From Azonexus sp. (lineage in GTDB: Bacteria; Pseudomonadota; Gammaproteobacteria; Burkholderiales; Rhodocyclaceae): a stretch of 64,000 nucleotides of DNA. Location: contig JAIRKE010000028.1 of the NCBI GenBank assembly GCA_031260295.1, positions 144,687 to 208,686 of the forward strand, read 5' to 3'. The notes below the pieces were generated by a model, which made no database searches, was not told the origin of the DNA, and saw only the letters and a list, made by a program, of their open reading frames with translations. A program made the position numbers and the translations under genes. Below, piece after piece: positions 27,434-36,065 of this stretch. The number at the start of each line of letters is the position of its first letter. Position 1 is the first letter of the stretch.

Positions 27434-29257
27434 TCACTCCACCGTCACCGATTTAGCCAAGTTACGCGGTTTGTCCACATCGGTGCCCTTGACCAGGGCG
27501 GCGTGGTAGGAGAGCAGTTGCAGCGGCACTACGTGCAGGATCGGCGACAGTTCGCCGTAGTGCTCCGGCAGACGCAGGATGTGCACGCTTTCCGATCCCG
27601 GGATTTCTGAATCGGCGTCGGCGAAGACGTAGAGTTCGCCGCCGCGCGCCTGGACTTCCTTGAGGTTGGATTTCAGCTTGTCGAGCAGCATGTCGTTGGG
27701 GGCCACCGAGATGACCGGCATGTTGGCGTCGACCAAGGCCAGCGGGCCGTGCTTCAATTCGCCGGCGGGATAGGCCTCGGCGTGGATGTAGGAGATTTCC
27801 TTGAGTTTCAGCGCGCCTTCCATGGCGATCGGGAAATGTCGGCCGCGGCCGAGGAACAGGGCGTGTTGCTTGTCGGCGAAGCGCTTGGCCCAGGTTTCGA
27901 TGGCCGGTTCCAGTTCGAGCACTTTGTTGACCGCCACCGGCAGGTGGCGCAATTGATCGATGTAGGTGCTTTCCTGTTCGCCGCTCAGACGTTGGCGCAA
28001 CTTGGCCATGACCAGGGTCAGCACGAACAGCGCGGCCAACTGGGTGGTGAAGGCCTTGGTCGAGGCGACGCCGATTTCTGGACCGGCACGGGTGATGAAA
28101 CGTAGCGCGCATTCGCGGACGATGGCCGATTCCGGCACGTTGCAGATGGCCAGGGTCTTGTTTTGGCCGAGTGCCTTGGCGTGGCGGAGCGCCGCCAGGG
28201 TGTCGGCCGTCTCGCCCGATTGCGAGATGGCGACGACCAACTGGCGCGGATTGGCGACCGAGGTCCGGTAGCGGTACTCGCTGGCGATCTCGACGGTACA
28301 CGGCACGCCGGCAATGGCTTCGAGCCAGTAGCGGGCGGCCAAGCCGGAATGATTGCTGGTGCCGCAGGCAAGAATCAGGATGTGGTCGACATCTTCCAGC
28401 AAATGGCCGGCTTCGGCGCCAAAAATGCCGGGTTGGATGGTCTTGCTGCCACCGACGATTTCCAGCGTGTTGGCCAGCGCCTGCGGCTGCTCGAAGATTT
28501 CCTTCTGCATGTAGTGGCGGTAGGTGCCCAACTCGACGGCGGCGGCCGACAGTTCCGAGACATGCACGAGACGTCCGACCGGCGTGCCGTCGAGCTGGCT
28601 GATGCGCACGCTGGCTGGCGTCAGTTCGGCGACGTCGCCGTTCTCCAGGTAGACCATGTTGCGCGTCACCTGCAACAGCGCCGAGGCGTCGGAGGCGGCG
28701 TAATTGCCGTGCTCGGACAGGCCGAGCAGCAGCGGCGAGCCTTCGCGGGCGACGATGACCTTGTCCGGCTGGCGGTAATCGACGACGGCGATGGCATAAG
28801 CGCCGACCAGGCGTTGGCAGGCGAGGCGGACGGCGGTGAACAGGTCGGGTTCCCAGCAGCGCATCGCGGCGATCAGATGGGCGATGCTTTCGGTATCAGT
28901 GTCGGAGGTGAACACGTAGCCCTGAGCCGTCAATTCGGCGCGCAGGGTTTCGTAATTCTCGATGATGCCGTTATGGACCACGGCGATGGCGCCGGAAACG
29001 TGCGGATGGGCGTTGCGCTCCGAAGGCACGCCATGGGTCGCCCAACGGGTATGGGCGATGCCGGTAACGGCATGGGCGTCGGCGGCGGCGGCCGCCAGCT
29101 CGGCAACGCGGCCGACGGAGCGGATGCGGCGGATCGAGTCGCCGTCGATGACGGCCAGACCGGCCGAGTCGTAACCGCGGTATTCGAGTTTCTTCAAGCC
29201 CTCGACGAGGATGGGAATGATGTTGCTGTCGGCTGCCGCCGCGACGATGCCACACAT
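27434..29257 (-). CDS. glmS: Glutamine-fructose-6-phosphate aminotransferase (isomerizing)
   Basis: 607 residues. Class II glutaminase domain with catalytic C2 ([26 protein letters not shown]), then two SIS sugar-isomerase domains ([48 protein letters not shown]) and the conserved C-terminus [11 protein letters not shown]. It makes glucosamine-6-phosphate for peptidoglycan and LPS. It lies 39 bases downstream of the UDP-glucuronate epimerase-type gene, likely the same transcript. The end of its coding sequence is the region that Tn7 TnsD proteins recognise in other bacteria, and a relic second copy of that end follows it here. Confidence 0.97.
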   Translation of the reverse strand: MCGIVAAAADSNIIPILVEGLKKLEYRGYDSAGLAVIDGDSIRRIRSVGRVAELAAAAADAHAVTGIAHTRWATHGVPSERNAHPHVSGAIAVVHNGIIENYETLRAELTAQGYVFTSDTDTESIAHLIAAMRCWEPDLFTAVRLACQRLVGAYAIAVVDYRQPDKVIVAREGSPLLLGLSEHGNYAASDASALLQVTRNMVYLENGDVAELTPASVRISQLDGTPVGRLVHVSELSAAAVELGTYRHYMQKEIFEQPQALANTLEIVGGSKTIQPGIFGAEAGHLLEDVDHILILACGTSNHSGLAARYWLEAIAGVPCTVEIASEYRYRTSVANPRQLVVAISQSGETADTLAALRHAKALGQNKTLAICNVPESAIVRECALRFITRAGPEIGVASTKAFTTQLAALFVLTLVMAKLRQRLSGEQESTYIDQLRHLPVAVNKVLELEPAIETWAKRFADKQHALFLGRGRHFPIAMEGALKLKEISYIHAEAYPAGELKHGPLALVDANMPVISVAPNDMLLDKLKSNLKEVQARGGELYVFADADSEIPGSESVHILRLPEHYGELSPILHVVPLQLLSYHAALVKGTDVDKPRNLAKSVTVE

Positions 29258-29296
29258 GGTTTTAGCCCTGGCTAGGTTGCAATGGATTGGGTCGTA

Positions 29297-30304
29297 TCAA
29301 ACCCGGTAATACTCGCGGTACCAAGCGACGAAACGCCTGACGCCTTCCTGAACCGGTGTTGCCGGCACGAAGCCGGCCCAGTCATCGAGCAGCGTGGTGT
29401 CGGCGTAAGTGGCCGGCACGTCGCCATCCTGCAAGGGCAGCAGGCGCTTTTCCGCCTTCTGGCCGAGCGTTTCTTCGATAGCGCCGATGAAGTCGAGCAA
29501 AGACACCGGGTTGTTGTTGCCGATGTTGAAGACGCGATAGGGGACATTGCTGCTCGCCGGGTCGGCAAGCAGCGGGTCGTAATCCGGGTTGGCCGTGGCC
29601 GTGCAGTCGAGGGCGCGGATTACGCCTTCGACGATATCGTCGACGTAGGTGAAGTCGCGGCGCATGTTGCCGTGATTGAACACGTCGATCGGCCGGCCTT
29701 CGAGAATGGCCTTGGTGAACAGGAACAAGGCCATGTCCGGGCGGCCCCAGGGGCCATAGACGGTGAAGAAGCGCAGGCCGGTGGTCGGCAGGCCGTAGAG
29801 ATGGCTGTAGGTATGTGCCATCAGCTCGTTGGCCTTCTTGGTCGCGGCGTACAGGCTGACCGGGTGATCGACGCTGTCATGTTCGGAAAAGGGCATCCGG
29901 GTATTGCCGCCGTAGACGCTGGAACTGGAGGCATAGACCAGATGCGCCACCCGGTTGTGACGGCAGCCTTCGAGGATGTTGGTAAAGCCAACCAGATTGC
30001 TGTCGATGTAGGCGTGCGGATTTTGCAGCGAGTAGCGGACGCCTGCCTGGGCGGCGAGATGGATCACCTTATCGAATTGCTCGCTGGCGAACAAGCTCGC
30101 CATGCCGGCCCGGTCGGCGACGTCGAGCTTGACGAAGTGGAAATTGGCGTGGCCGTTCAGGCGGGCCAGGCGGCTTTCCTTGAGGCTGACGTCATAGTAA
30201 TCGTTGAGATTGTCGAGGCCGACGACGGCATCGCCACGGGCCAGGAGGCGCAGCGCGGTGGTCATGCCGATAAAGCCGGCGGCGCCGGTGACGAGAATTT
30301 TCAC
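29297..30304 (-). CDS. NAD-dependent UDP-glucuronate 4-epimerase-type SDR enzyme
   Basis: 335-residue extended short-chain dehydrogenase. NAD loop GAAGFIG (about 7-13), catalytic YAATKKANE (Tyr/Lys pair near 149-153), SSSSVYGGN, the [20 protein letters not shown] segment and [13 protein letters not shown] are typical of the UDP-glucuronate 4-epimerase group (LspL/WbnF-like) and not of GalE. The product UDP-galacturonate feeds LPS or capsule synthesis, which fits the divergent LPS gene waaC 163 bases away. Substrate assignment rests on the family pattern. It leads the transcript containing glmS. Confidence 0.85.
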   Translation of the reverse strand: MKILVTGAAGFIGMTTALRLLARGDAVVGLDNLNDYYDVSLKESRLARLNGHANFHFVKLDVADRAGMASLFASEQFDKVIHLAAQAGVRYSLQNPHAYIDSNLVGFTNILEGCRHNRVAHLVYASSSSVYGGNTRMPFSEHDSVDHPVSLYAATKKANELMAHTYSHLYGLPTTGLRFFTVYGPWGRPDMALFLFTKAILEGRPIDVFNHGNMRRDFTYVDDIVEGVIRALDCTATANPDYDPLLADPASSNVPYRVFNIGNNNPVSLLDFIGAIEETLGQKAEKRLLPLQDGDVPATYADTTLLDDWAGFVPATPVQEGVRRFVAWYREYYRV

Positions 30305-30407
30305 GATGGGATCCTGAATAATGATCGCGGGATTTTATCGCACTGCAACATCCTTTGGCGCCGCCTTGCGCCAGCGTCCCGCCATCGATGCAAGGAACGA
30401 TGGCACG

Positions 30408-30435
30408 CTGCCGGCGACGGACGGGCATCTATAAT
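30408..30435 (+). promoter_or_regulatory. Candidate sigma-70 promoter for waaC
   Basis: A perfect -10 hexamer TATAAT at 30430-30435 with a weak -35 (CTGCCG, 30408-30413) at 16 bases spacing, 32 bases before the waaC ATG. It lies in the divergent gap between the epimerase gene and waaC. Confidence 0.45.
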
Positions 30436-30467
30436 CACAGCTTCGCAAGCCGCCATTTTATCCGCAG

Positions 30468-31430
30468 ATGCGCATTCTGATCGTGAAAACTTCCTCGCTC
30501 GGCGACGTCATCCACAACCTGCCGGTGGTCAGCGACATCCGCAAACATGTTTCCGAGGCCGTCATCGACTGGTGCGTCGAAGAAAGCTTCGCCGCCATTC
30601 CGCGCCTGCATCCCGGCGTGGCGGAAGTATTCCCCGTCGCCATCCGCCGCTGGCGCAAGCGCTTGCTTTGCCGCCAAACCTGGCGTGAAATCGCGGCCTT
30701 TCGCGCCAGGCTGCGGGCGCAACGCTACGATCTGATCCTCGATACCCAGGGCCTATTGAAAAGCGCCTTGATCGCCGCCCAGGCCAGCGGCCCGCGTTGC
30801 GGCTTCGACCCTCACACCGTCCGCGAACCGCTGGCGGCGCGCTTCTACCAGCGGCACTGCGCGGTATCGGTGGCGGAACACGCCATCACGCGCAACCGCC
30901 TGCTCGCCGCCACGGCGCTCGGTTATACGACCGATGATACGCCGGATTACGGCATCGCCGCAGCGCCGGCTGCTTTTTCCTGGCTGCCGTCGGCCCCCTA
31001 CGCGGTACTGCTGACCGCCACCAGTCGCGACGACAAGCTGTGGCCCGAAGCGCATTGGTTGGAACTCGGCAACCGGCTACGGGAGCAAGGTTGCCACGCC
31101 GTGTTGCCCGGCGGCAGTGCCGCCGAGCGTGAGCGAGCGGCACGTCTGGCGGCTGGTATTCCCGGTGCCATTGCGGCGCTGCCGCTCGACATCGCCGCCC
31201 TGGCCAGCGTTCTGGCCGGCGCGCGCGAAGTCGTCGGGGTCGATACTGGCCTCACGCATCTGGCCGTCGCCCTCAAAGTGCCCACCGTCGCCCTCTACAC
31301 CGCCACCGACCCCGGCCTGACCGGTGTTTTCGGCGCCGCTTTCCACCGCAACCTGGGTGGCAAGGGGCAACTGCCGACGGCGGAGGCGGTGCTCGATGCG
31401 TTGCTGGCGGCTCGGGCTACACCCGGATAG
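30468..31430 (+). CDS. waaC: Lipopolysaccharide heptosyltransferase I
   Basis: 320-residue GT9-family enzyme, the same size as E. coli WaaC. It begins MRILIVKTSSLGDVIHNLPV, the conserved acceptor-side loop, and carries LLTATSRDDKLWPEAHWLEL and the nucleotide-sugar segment VVGVDTGLTHLAVALKVPTVALYTATDP. WaaC adds the first L-glycero-D-manno-heptose to Kdo2-lipid A at the cytoplasmic face. waaA, which supplies the Kdo2 acceptor, lies downstream but is separated by an AT-rich RelA/SpoT-domain gene. Confidence 0.95.
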   Translation: MRILIVKTSSLGDVIHNLPVVSDIRKHVSEAVIDWCVEESFAAIPRLHPGVAEVFPVAIRRWRKRLLCRQTWREIAAFRARLRAQRYDLILDTQGLLKSALIAAQASGPRCGFDPHTVREPLAARFYQRHCAVSVAEHAITRNRLLAATALGYTTDDTPDYGIAAAPAAFSWLPSAPYAVLLTATSRDDKLWPEAHWLELGNRLREQGCHAVLPGGSAAERERAARLAAGIPGAIAALPLDIAALASVLAGAREVVGVDTGLTHLAVALKVPTVALYTATDPGLTGVFGAAFHRNLGGKGQLPTAEAVLDALLAARATPG

Positions 31431-31510
31431 CTTCGCCGAGCTATCCCTATGTGCGGCGTATGATGTTGCCTACTATTAGCTAGACATCTATCTATTATTC
31501 GGGGCTACAC

Positions 31511-32602
31511 ATGGAAGAACGGTTGTTCGATTTCGATGGGCATCGCGAACTTGCCCTCGCTCAATTTCGAGAAGTACGCGGGCTGTATGAAGATCTTGTG
31601 GAAACAGTGAAACGAGTCCTAAGGGATGCTCTTACTGCGGCTAATGTGACCGTTCACTCTGTTGAAGCACGTGTCAAATCTCTCGACAGCTTTGCAAATA
31701 AGGCATCCAAGCCGTCGCCATTGAATCTATCCGAACCGAATTACCGTGATCCACTAAAAGATATTACCGATCTTGCCGCTGCTAGAGTAATTACATTTCT
31801 CCCCGGAGTGGTTGAGCAGGTTTGCAGGTGTATCGAGAGCGAATTTGTAGTGCTAGAAAAAACGGATAAATCAGAAGAGCTGATGGATGAAGGAAGATTT
31901 GGGTATCAAAGCATCCACTTCCTTGTTCAAATGGCCGAGGATAGGATTCGGTTGCCTGAGTACAAGCGTTTTTCAGGTTTAATACTTGAACTCCAGGTAC
32001 GAACAATTCTTCAACATGCGTGGGCTGAGATGGAACATGATATCCAATACAAAAGTGCGTCGGTCATCCCGGTGGCTATTAGGCGGCGCTTTATAGCTCT
32101 AGCTGGGATGCTAGAAATTGCAGATCGTGAATTTCAGGCTCTACAAGAGGAAGACTCTGAACTCCGCAATAAGGCCAGAACCTCGGTTGAGTCCGGCTAT
32201 CTGTATGGTGTTGAAATTACGCCGGACTCATTGAAGGCATACTTAGATAAGGAACTCGGGGCTGACGGGCGGCAGACCGATTTTAGCTACCAGATTAGTG
32301 CCCAACATCTTAGAAAACTAGGCTTTGCCAGCCTTGAGCAAATTGATGAATGCTTATGCGGTTATGACAATGGCGCGGTTTCAAGAGCGCTTTGGGGAAA
32401 CCGGCAGGGCCAGCTAAGTCGTTTTGAAGACACTCTTCTCGCAGCAATGGGTGAGGTATATGCCACTCGCCATCCTTGGGCAAAGGAAAAAACTTGGGAG
32501 AACATATTTCGCGAAAGGTTGAAAAAACTCGAAAAGGGCAGGATAAAGATAGGGGCGTATGATCCATTGCTGTCCAAAGATAGCGCCATACAACAAGCGT
32601 AG
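31511..32602 (+). CDS. Stand-alone RelA/SpoT (nucleotide pyrophosphokinase) domain protein
   Basis: 363 residues. RelA_SpoT synthetase domain about 40-215: EARVKSLDSFANK (pyrophosphate/GTP-side loop, 52-64), KDITDLAAARVI (83-94), FGYQSIHFLV (130-139, matching YxSxH) and LELQVRTILQHAWAEMEHD (159-177, matching EIQIRT...HAWAELEH). No HD hydrolase, TGS or ACT domain is present. The C-terminal 150 residues (about 216-363) form a separate uncharacterised region. Relatives make (p)ppGpp, (p)ppApp or modify tRNA, sometimes as toxins or phage sensors; which applies here is unknown. The gene is clearly AT-richer than both neighbours and splits waaC from waaA, so it is probably acquired. No antitoxin gene is adjacent. 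Confidence 0.85.
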   Translation: MEERLFDFDGHRELALAQFREVRGLYEDLVETVKRVLRDALTAANVTVHSVEARVKSLDSFANKASKPSPLNLSEPNYRDPLKDITDLAAARVITFLPGVVEQVCRCIESEFVVLEKTDKSEELMDEGRFGYQSIHFLVQMAEDRIRLPEYKRFSGLILELQVRTILQHAWAEMEHDIQYKSASVIPVAIRRRFIALAGMLEIADREFQALQEEDSELRNKARTSVESGYLYGVEITPDSLKAYLDKELGADGRQTDFSYQISAQHLRKLGFASLEQIDECLCGYDNGAVSRALWGNRQGQLSRFEDTLLAAMGEVYATRHPWAKEKTWENIFRERLKKLEKGRIKIGAYDPLLSKDSAIQQA

Positions 32603-32711
32603 GGCGATTTTTGACTCGCCGGTTCGGGATCAAGCTTTGACTTTTGGCCAATTTAATTGGACAAACCAAGCTCTGACAACCTGTCCACTGCAACCCGAAC
32701 CAATTTCCTGA

Positions 32712-33977
32712 ATGATCCCCCGCTGGCTTTATTCTCTGTTATGGATTCTGGCAACGCCCTTGATCGGGCTGCGCTTGCTGTGGCGCTCGCGTCGGCAGCC
32801 GGAATACCGCCAGCATCTTGGTGAACGCTTTGGCCGGTACGATCAGGTGCCCATCTGCGCGCCGCTGATCTGGGTGCATGCCGTGTCGGTCGGCGAGACG
32901 CGTGCTGCCCAGCCGTTGATCGAGGGGCTGCTGGCGCGCTGGCCGGGGCATCGCATTCTGCTTACCGGCATGACGCCGACCGGTCGCGAAACCGGTCGCG
33001 CGGTTTACGGCGAGCGGGTATTGCAGGCTTATTTGCCTTACGACTATCCGGGCGCGACGCGGCGTTTTTTGGCGCACTTTCGGCCCGCTTGCGGTGTGCT
33101 GATGGAAACCGAGATCTGGCCGAACCTGTTGGCCGCGTGTGTTTCAAGGAACGTACCGGTGATCTTGGCCAATGCCCGCCTGTCGGCTCGTTCGGCGCGC
33201 GGCTATGGGCGGCTGCCGGCACTGCTGCGGACGGCTTTTGCCTCGCTGGCCGGAGTCTGTGCCCAAACAGCCGGCGATGCGCGGCGCATCGCCGCGCTGG
33301 GAGCGAATCCGGTCGAAGTGTGCGGCAACATCAAGTTCGACGTGACGCCGGCCGCCGACAAACTGGCTTTGGGTGAATGCTGGCGGCAGGTCGTTGGTTC
33401 GCGGCCGGTCTGGCTGGCGGCCAGTACCCGCGATGGTGAGGAGGAATTGCTGCTTGCGGCTTGGCGTCGCGTGGTGTCGTCCGATGCCCTGCTGGTGCTG
33501 GTGCCGCGCCATCCACAACGTTTTGCCGACGTGGCAAGCCTACTCGATGAGCAGGGCTGGTCCTGGCGGCGGCGCAGCGAAGGGCTGCCGGACGCCGGGA
33601 CGAGGGTTTGGCTTGGCGACAGCATGGGTGAAATGGCCGCCTACTACCGCCTGGCCGATCTGGCCTTTATCGGCGGCAGTCTGCTGCCGCTCGGCGGACA
33701 GAACTTGATCGAGGCGGCGGCCTGCGATTGCCCGGTTCTGGTCGGGCCGCATACTTTCAATTTTCTGCAGGCGACCGAGGATGCCATCGCCGCCGGCGTG
33801 GCGCGCCGGGTCAGCGATGCCGAGGCACTGGCGGGCACGGTGCGGGAGTTGTTGGCCAATGCCGGCGCTTTGTCGACGATGCGCCGGGCCGCCGGCGATT
33901 TCGCCTGTGCCCATCGCGGGGCGGCAGAGCGTACGCTGGCGCTTATTGCGCGGTGGTCGGATCGAGCAGGGTGTTGA
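32712..33977 (+). CDS. waaA: 3-deoxy-D-manno-octulosonic acid (Kdo) transferase
   Basis: 421-residue GT30-family enzyme. The N-terminal membrane anchor (LYSLLWILATPLIGLRLLW) is followed by WVHAVSVGETRAAQPLIE, LLTGMTPTGRETGR, METEIWPNLL and ARLSARSARGY in the acceptor half, and by FIGGSLLPLGGQNLIEAAA in the CMP-Kdo half. It transfers one or two Kdo residues to lipid A precursor at the inner membrane. The 3' end overlaps the convergent tolC gene by 35 bases. The 109-base leader follows the AT-rich RelA/SpoT gene. Confidence 0.96.
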   Translation: MIPRWLYSLLWILATPLIGLRLLWRSRRQPEYRQHLGERFGRYDQVPICAPLIWVHAVSVGETRAAQPLIEGLLARWPGHRILLTGMTPTGRETGRAVYGERVLQAYLPYDYPGATRRFLAHFRPACGVLMETEIWPNLLAACVSRNVPVILANARLSARSARGYGRLPALLRTAFASLAGVCAQTAGDARRIAALGANPVEVCGNIKFDVTPAADKLALGECWRQVVGSRPVWLAASTRDGEEELLLAAWRRVVSSDALLVLVPRHPQRFADVASLLDEQGWSWRRRSEGLPDAGTRVWLGDSMGEMAAYYRLADLAFIGGSLLPLGGQNLIEAAACDCPVLVGPHTFNFLQATEDAIAAGVARRVSDAEALAGTVRELLANAGALSTMRRAAGDFACAHRGAAERTLALIARWSDRAGC

Positions 33978-35265
33978 GCGTGACCACGTCCTCGTCACCG
34001 AGGGTGCCGACGGCGCTCTTCAACTGCAACTGGGCGAGCAGGGTGTCGAAGGTGGAGCGGGCGAGGTCGCGGCGGGTCACGTAAACCTGGTTTTCGGCGT
34101 TGAGCACGTCGATCATGATGCGCACGCCGACTTCGTGACCGAGTTTGTTGGATTCGAGCGCCGATTGCGAGGAAATCAAGGCCGCTTTCAGCGCGTGGAT
34201 CTGCGCCAGGCCGTTGGCTACACCCAGGTAGTGCTGGCGGGCCGCCAGGGCGGCGCTGCGCCGCGCCGCTTCGAGCATCGATTGGGCCGCCGCGCGGTTG
34301 GCGCTGGCTTCGCGCTGGCGGGAGTTCACCTGGCCGCCGAGGTAGAGCGGGAGGTTGAGCTGGACGCCGATATTCTGGTATTCGTTTTCCTGCAGATTGC
34401 CTCCCTGGTTGGAGGATTTGGCGTAGCCGACATTGGCCACCAGGTCGAGCGTCGGGTAATGGCCGGCGCGTTGGCGGTCGACTTCGCGCTCGGCGATTTC
34501 CGCCGCCGCCTGCTGAATCTGCACCGAGATGCTGTCGCGTTCGGCGGCGGCGACCCACAGGTTCATGTCGCTTGGTCGCGGCTGGCTGGCCTCGGCATCC
34601 TTGCGCAGGCGGGCCAGCTTGCCGGGTGGGCGGCCGATGATGGCTTGCAGGGTGTTCTGCTTGACTTCCAGATCGCTTTCGGCGGCGATTTCCTGCGCTT
34701 GGGCAAGGTCGTGGCGAGCCTGTGCCTCGTGCGTGTCGGTAATGGTGGCGGTGCCGACCTCGAAATTCTTTTTCGCCGATTCAAGCTGTAGGCTGATCGC
34801 TTCCTTGTTGGCGCGCACGGCGCTCAGGTTCTCGTAGGCGAACAGGGTGTCGAAATAGGCCTGGGCAACGCGCAGGATCAAATCCTGGCGGGCCTGGGCG
34901 AAATTGGCCTCGGCCTGCGCGACCTGGAATTTCGACTGGTCGTAGGCGACCCAGTTTTGCCAGCGGAACAGCGGCTGCGACAAGGCCAACTGGTAGCCGT
35001 TGGAATTGAAGTTTTGGTGCGTGCTGCCGGGACTGAGGGAGGACGACAACTCATTCTCGTTCCAGGAACTGTTGCCCGAAGCGCTCAGGCTGGGCAATAG
35101 GCCGGCCAGTCCCTGCGGTAGCTTTTCGCGGCCGGCTTCGAGCGTCGAGCGGGCGGCGGCATAGTTCGGGTCGTTGTCCTGGGCGGCCCGGTAGATTTGC
35201 AACAGATCGGCGCTCAGGGCTGGTCCGGCGAGCGAGAGCGCAAACAGGCAGATGAGCGTTCTCAT
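33943..35265 (-). CDS. tolC: TolC-family outer-membrane channel protein
   Basis: 440 residues with a signal peptide (about 1-18, cleavage after ALS). Two related halves typical of TolC: DLLQIYRAAQDNDPNYAAAR opens the first, LNLPLYLGGQVNSRQREASA the second, with long amphipathic helices between beta strands (VAQAYFDTLFAYENL; AARQHYLGVANGLAQIH). It forms the trimeric exit duct for type I secretion or RND/MFS efflux. Its start lies 28 bases past the pcm stop, so pcm and tolC form one transcript, an order common in proteobacteria. The stop region overlaps waaA. Confidence 0.93.
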   Translation of the reverse strand: MRTLICLFALSLAGPALSADLLQIYRAAQDNDPNYAAARSTLEAGREKLPQGLAGLLPSLSASGNSSWNENELSSSLSPGSTHQNFNSNGYQLALSQPLFRWQNWVAYDQSKFQVAQAEANFAQARQDLILRVAQAYFDTLFAYENLSAVRANKEAISLQLESAKKNFEVGTATITDTHEAQARHDLAQAQEIAAESDLEVKQNTLQAIIGRPPGKLARLRKDAEASQPRPSDMNLWVAAAERDSISVQIQQAAAEIAEREVDRQRAGHYPTLDLVANVGYAKSSNQGGNLQENEYQNIGVQLNLPLYLGGQVNSRQREASANRAAAQSMLEAARRSAALAARQHYLGVANGLAQIHALKAALISSQSALESNKLGHEVGVRIMIDVLNAENQVYVTRRDLARSTFDTLLAQLQLKSAVGTLGDEDVVTLNTLLDPTTAQ

Positions 35266-35293
35266 GAACGGACGCCGGACAACAACAAGCGCA

Positions 35294-35947
35294 TCAGAAC
35301 GCGAAGGCCGGCTTGGCGGCGATGCCGTCGAGCGGCGCGACGACAGTCTCGAACAGGTTGACGGTGTTGTAGATGCCTTCTCCGGTGCAGGTTACCAGCA
35401 CCGCTTCCATGACCGGCGCGCTGCCGACAATGGCGGCCAGCCGGCCACCGAGGCGCAATTGCTTGAGTAGCGCATCGGGCAGTTCCGGCAGCGAGCCGGA
35501 GACGACGATGGCGTCGTAGGGGCCACGGGCGGGCCAGCCGCCGGTGCCGTCGCCGGTTTCAACGGTGACGTTGTCGACGTCGGCGGCAGCCAGATTGCGG
35601 CGAGCCTGCTCGGCTAGCGCCGGACGGCTCTCAACGCTGACCACGTACTCGGCCCGGGCAGCTAGCAGGGCCGCCATGTAGCCGCTGCCAGTGCCGATTT
35701 CGAGCACCTTGTCCGTCTTCTTCAGTCCCAGTTCCTGCAGCAACTTGGCTTCGATCTTCGGCGCCAACATAGTTTGGCCTTCGCCGAGCGGAATTTCCAT
35801 GTCGGCGAAAGCGAGGTTGCGATAGGCAGGGGGCGCGAAGTTTTCGCGCTTGACGACGAACATTAGGCTGAGCACCTGCGGATCAAGTACCTCCCAGGGA
35901 CGAATCTGCTGTTCGATCATGTTGAAGCGCGCTTGCTCGATGTTCAT
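35294..35947 (-). CDS. pcm: Protein-L-isoaspartate O-methyltransferase-family protein
   Basis: 217 residues. The N-terminal MNIEQARFNMIEQQIRPWEV and PLGEGQTMLAPKIEAKLLQEL contain the PCMT substrate region (usual GQTIS is GQTML here); the SAM loop is VLEIGTGSGYMAALLA (about 81-96) and a later strand holds YDAIVVSGSLPELP. It belongs to the short PCMT-like group found upstream of tolC in betaproteobacteria. Repair of isoaspartyl residues is the family activity, but this subgroup is less well characterised, so the reaction is an inference. RBS near 35955 on the minus strand (GGAGA). Confidence 0.85.
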   Translation of the reverse strand: MNIEQARFNMIEQQIRPWEVLDPQVLSLMFVVKRENFAPPAYRNLAFADMEIPLGEGQTMLAPKIEAKLLQELGLKKTDKVLEIGTGSGYMAALLAARAEYVVSVESRPALAEQARRNLAAADVDNVTVETGDGTGGWPARGPYDAIVVSGSLPELPDALLKQLRLGGRLAAIVGSAPVMEAVLVTCTGEGIYNTVNLFETVVAPLDGIAAKPAFAF

Positions 35948-36065
35948 GGGGTCTCCGCAGATATGATATTGGCGTTGGCCAGTATATGGGTTCCGACAAA
36001 AGAAAATTATAACCGAGAGCGGGCCGGCTTCGGCGTGCGACGGGCGCTATCGACCAGTCCTGCCA

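Noticed and set aside
31431-32711. Type II toxin-antitoxin pair around the RelA/SpoT gene
   Set aside because: No small partner gene with a ribosome binding site was found on either side; only the single 363-residue gene is supported.
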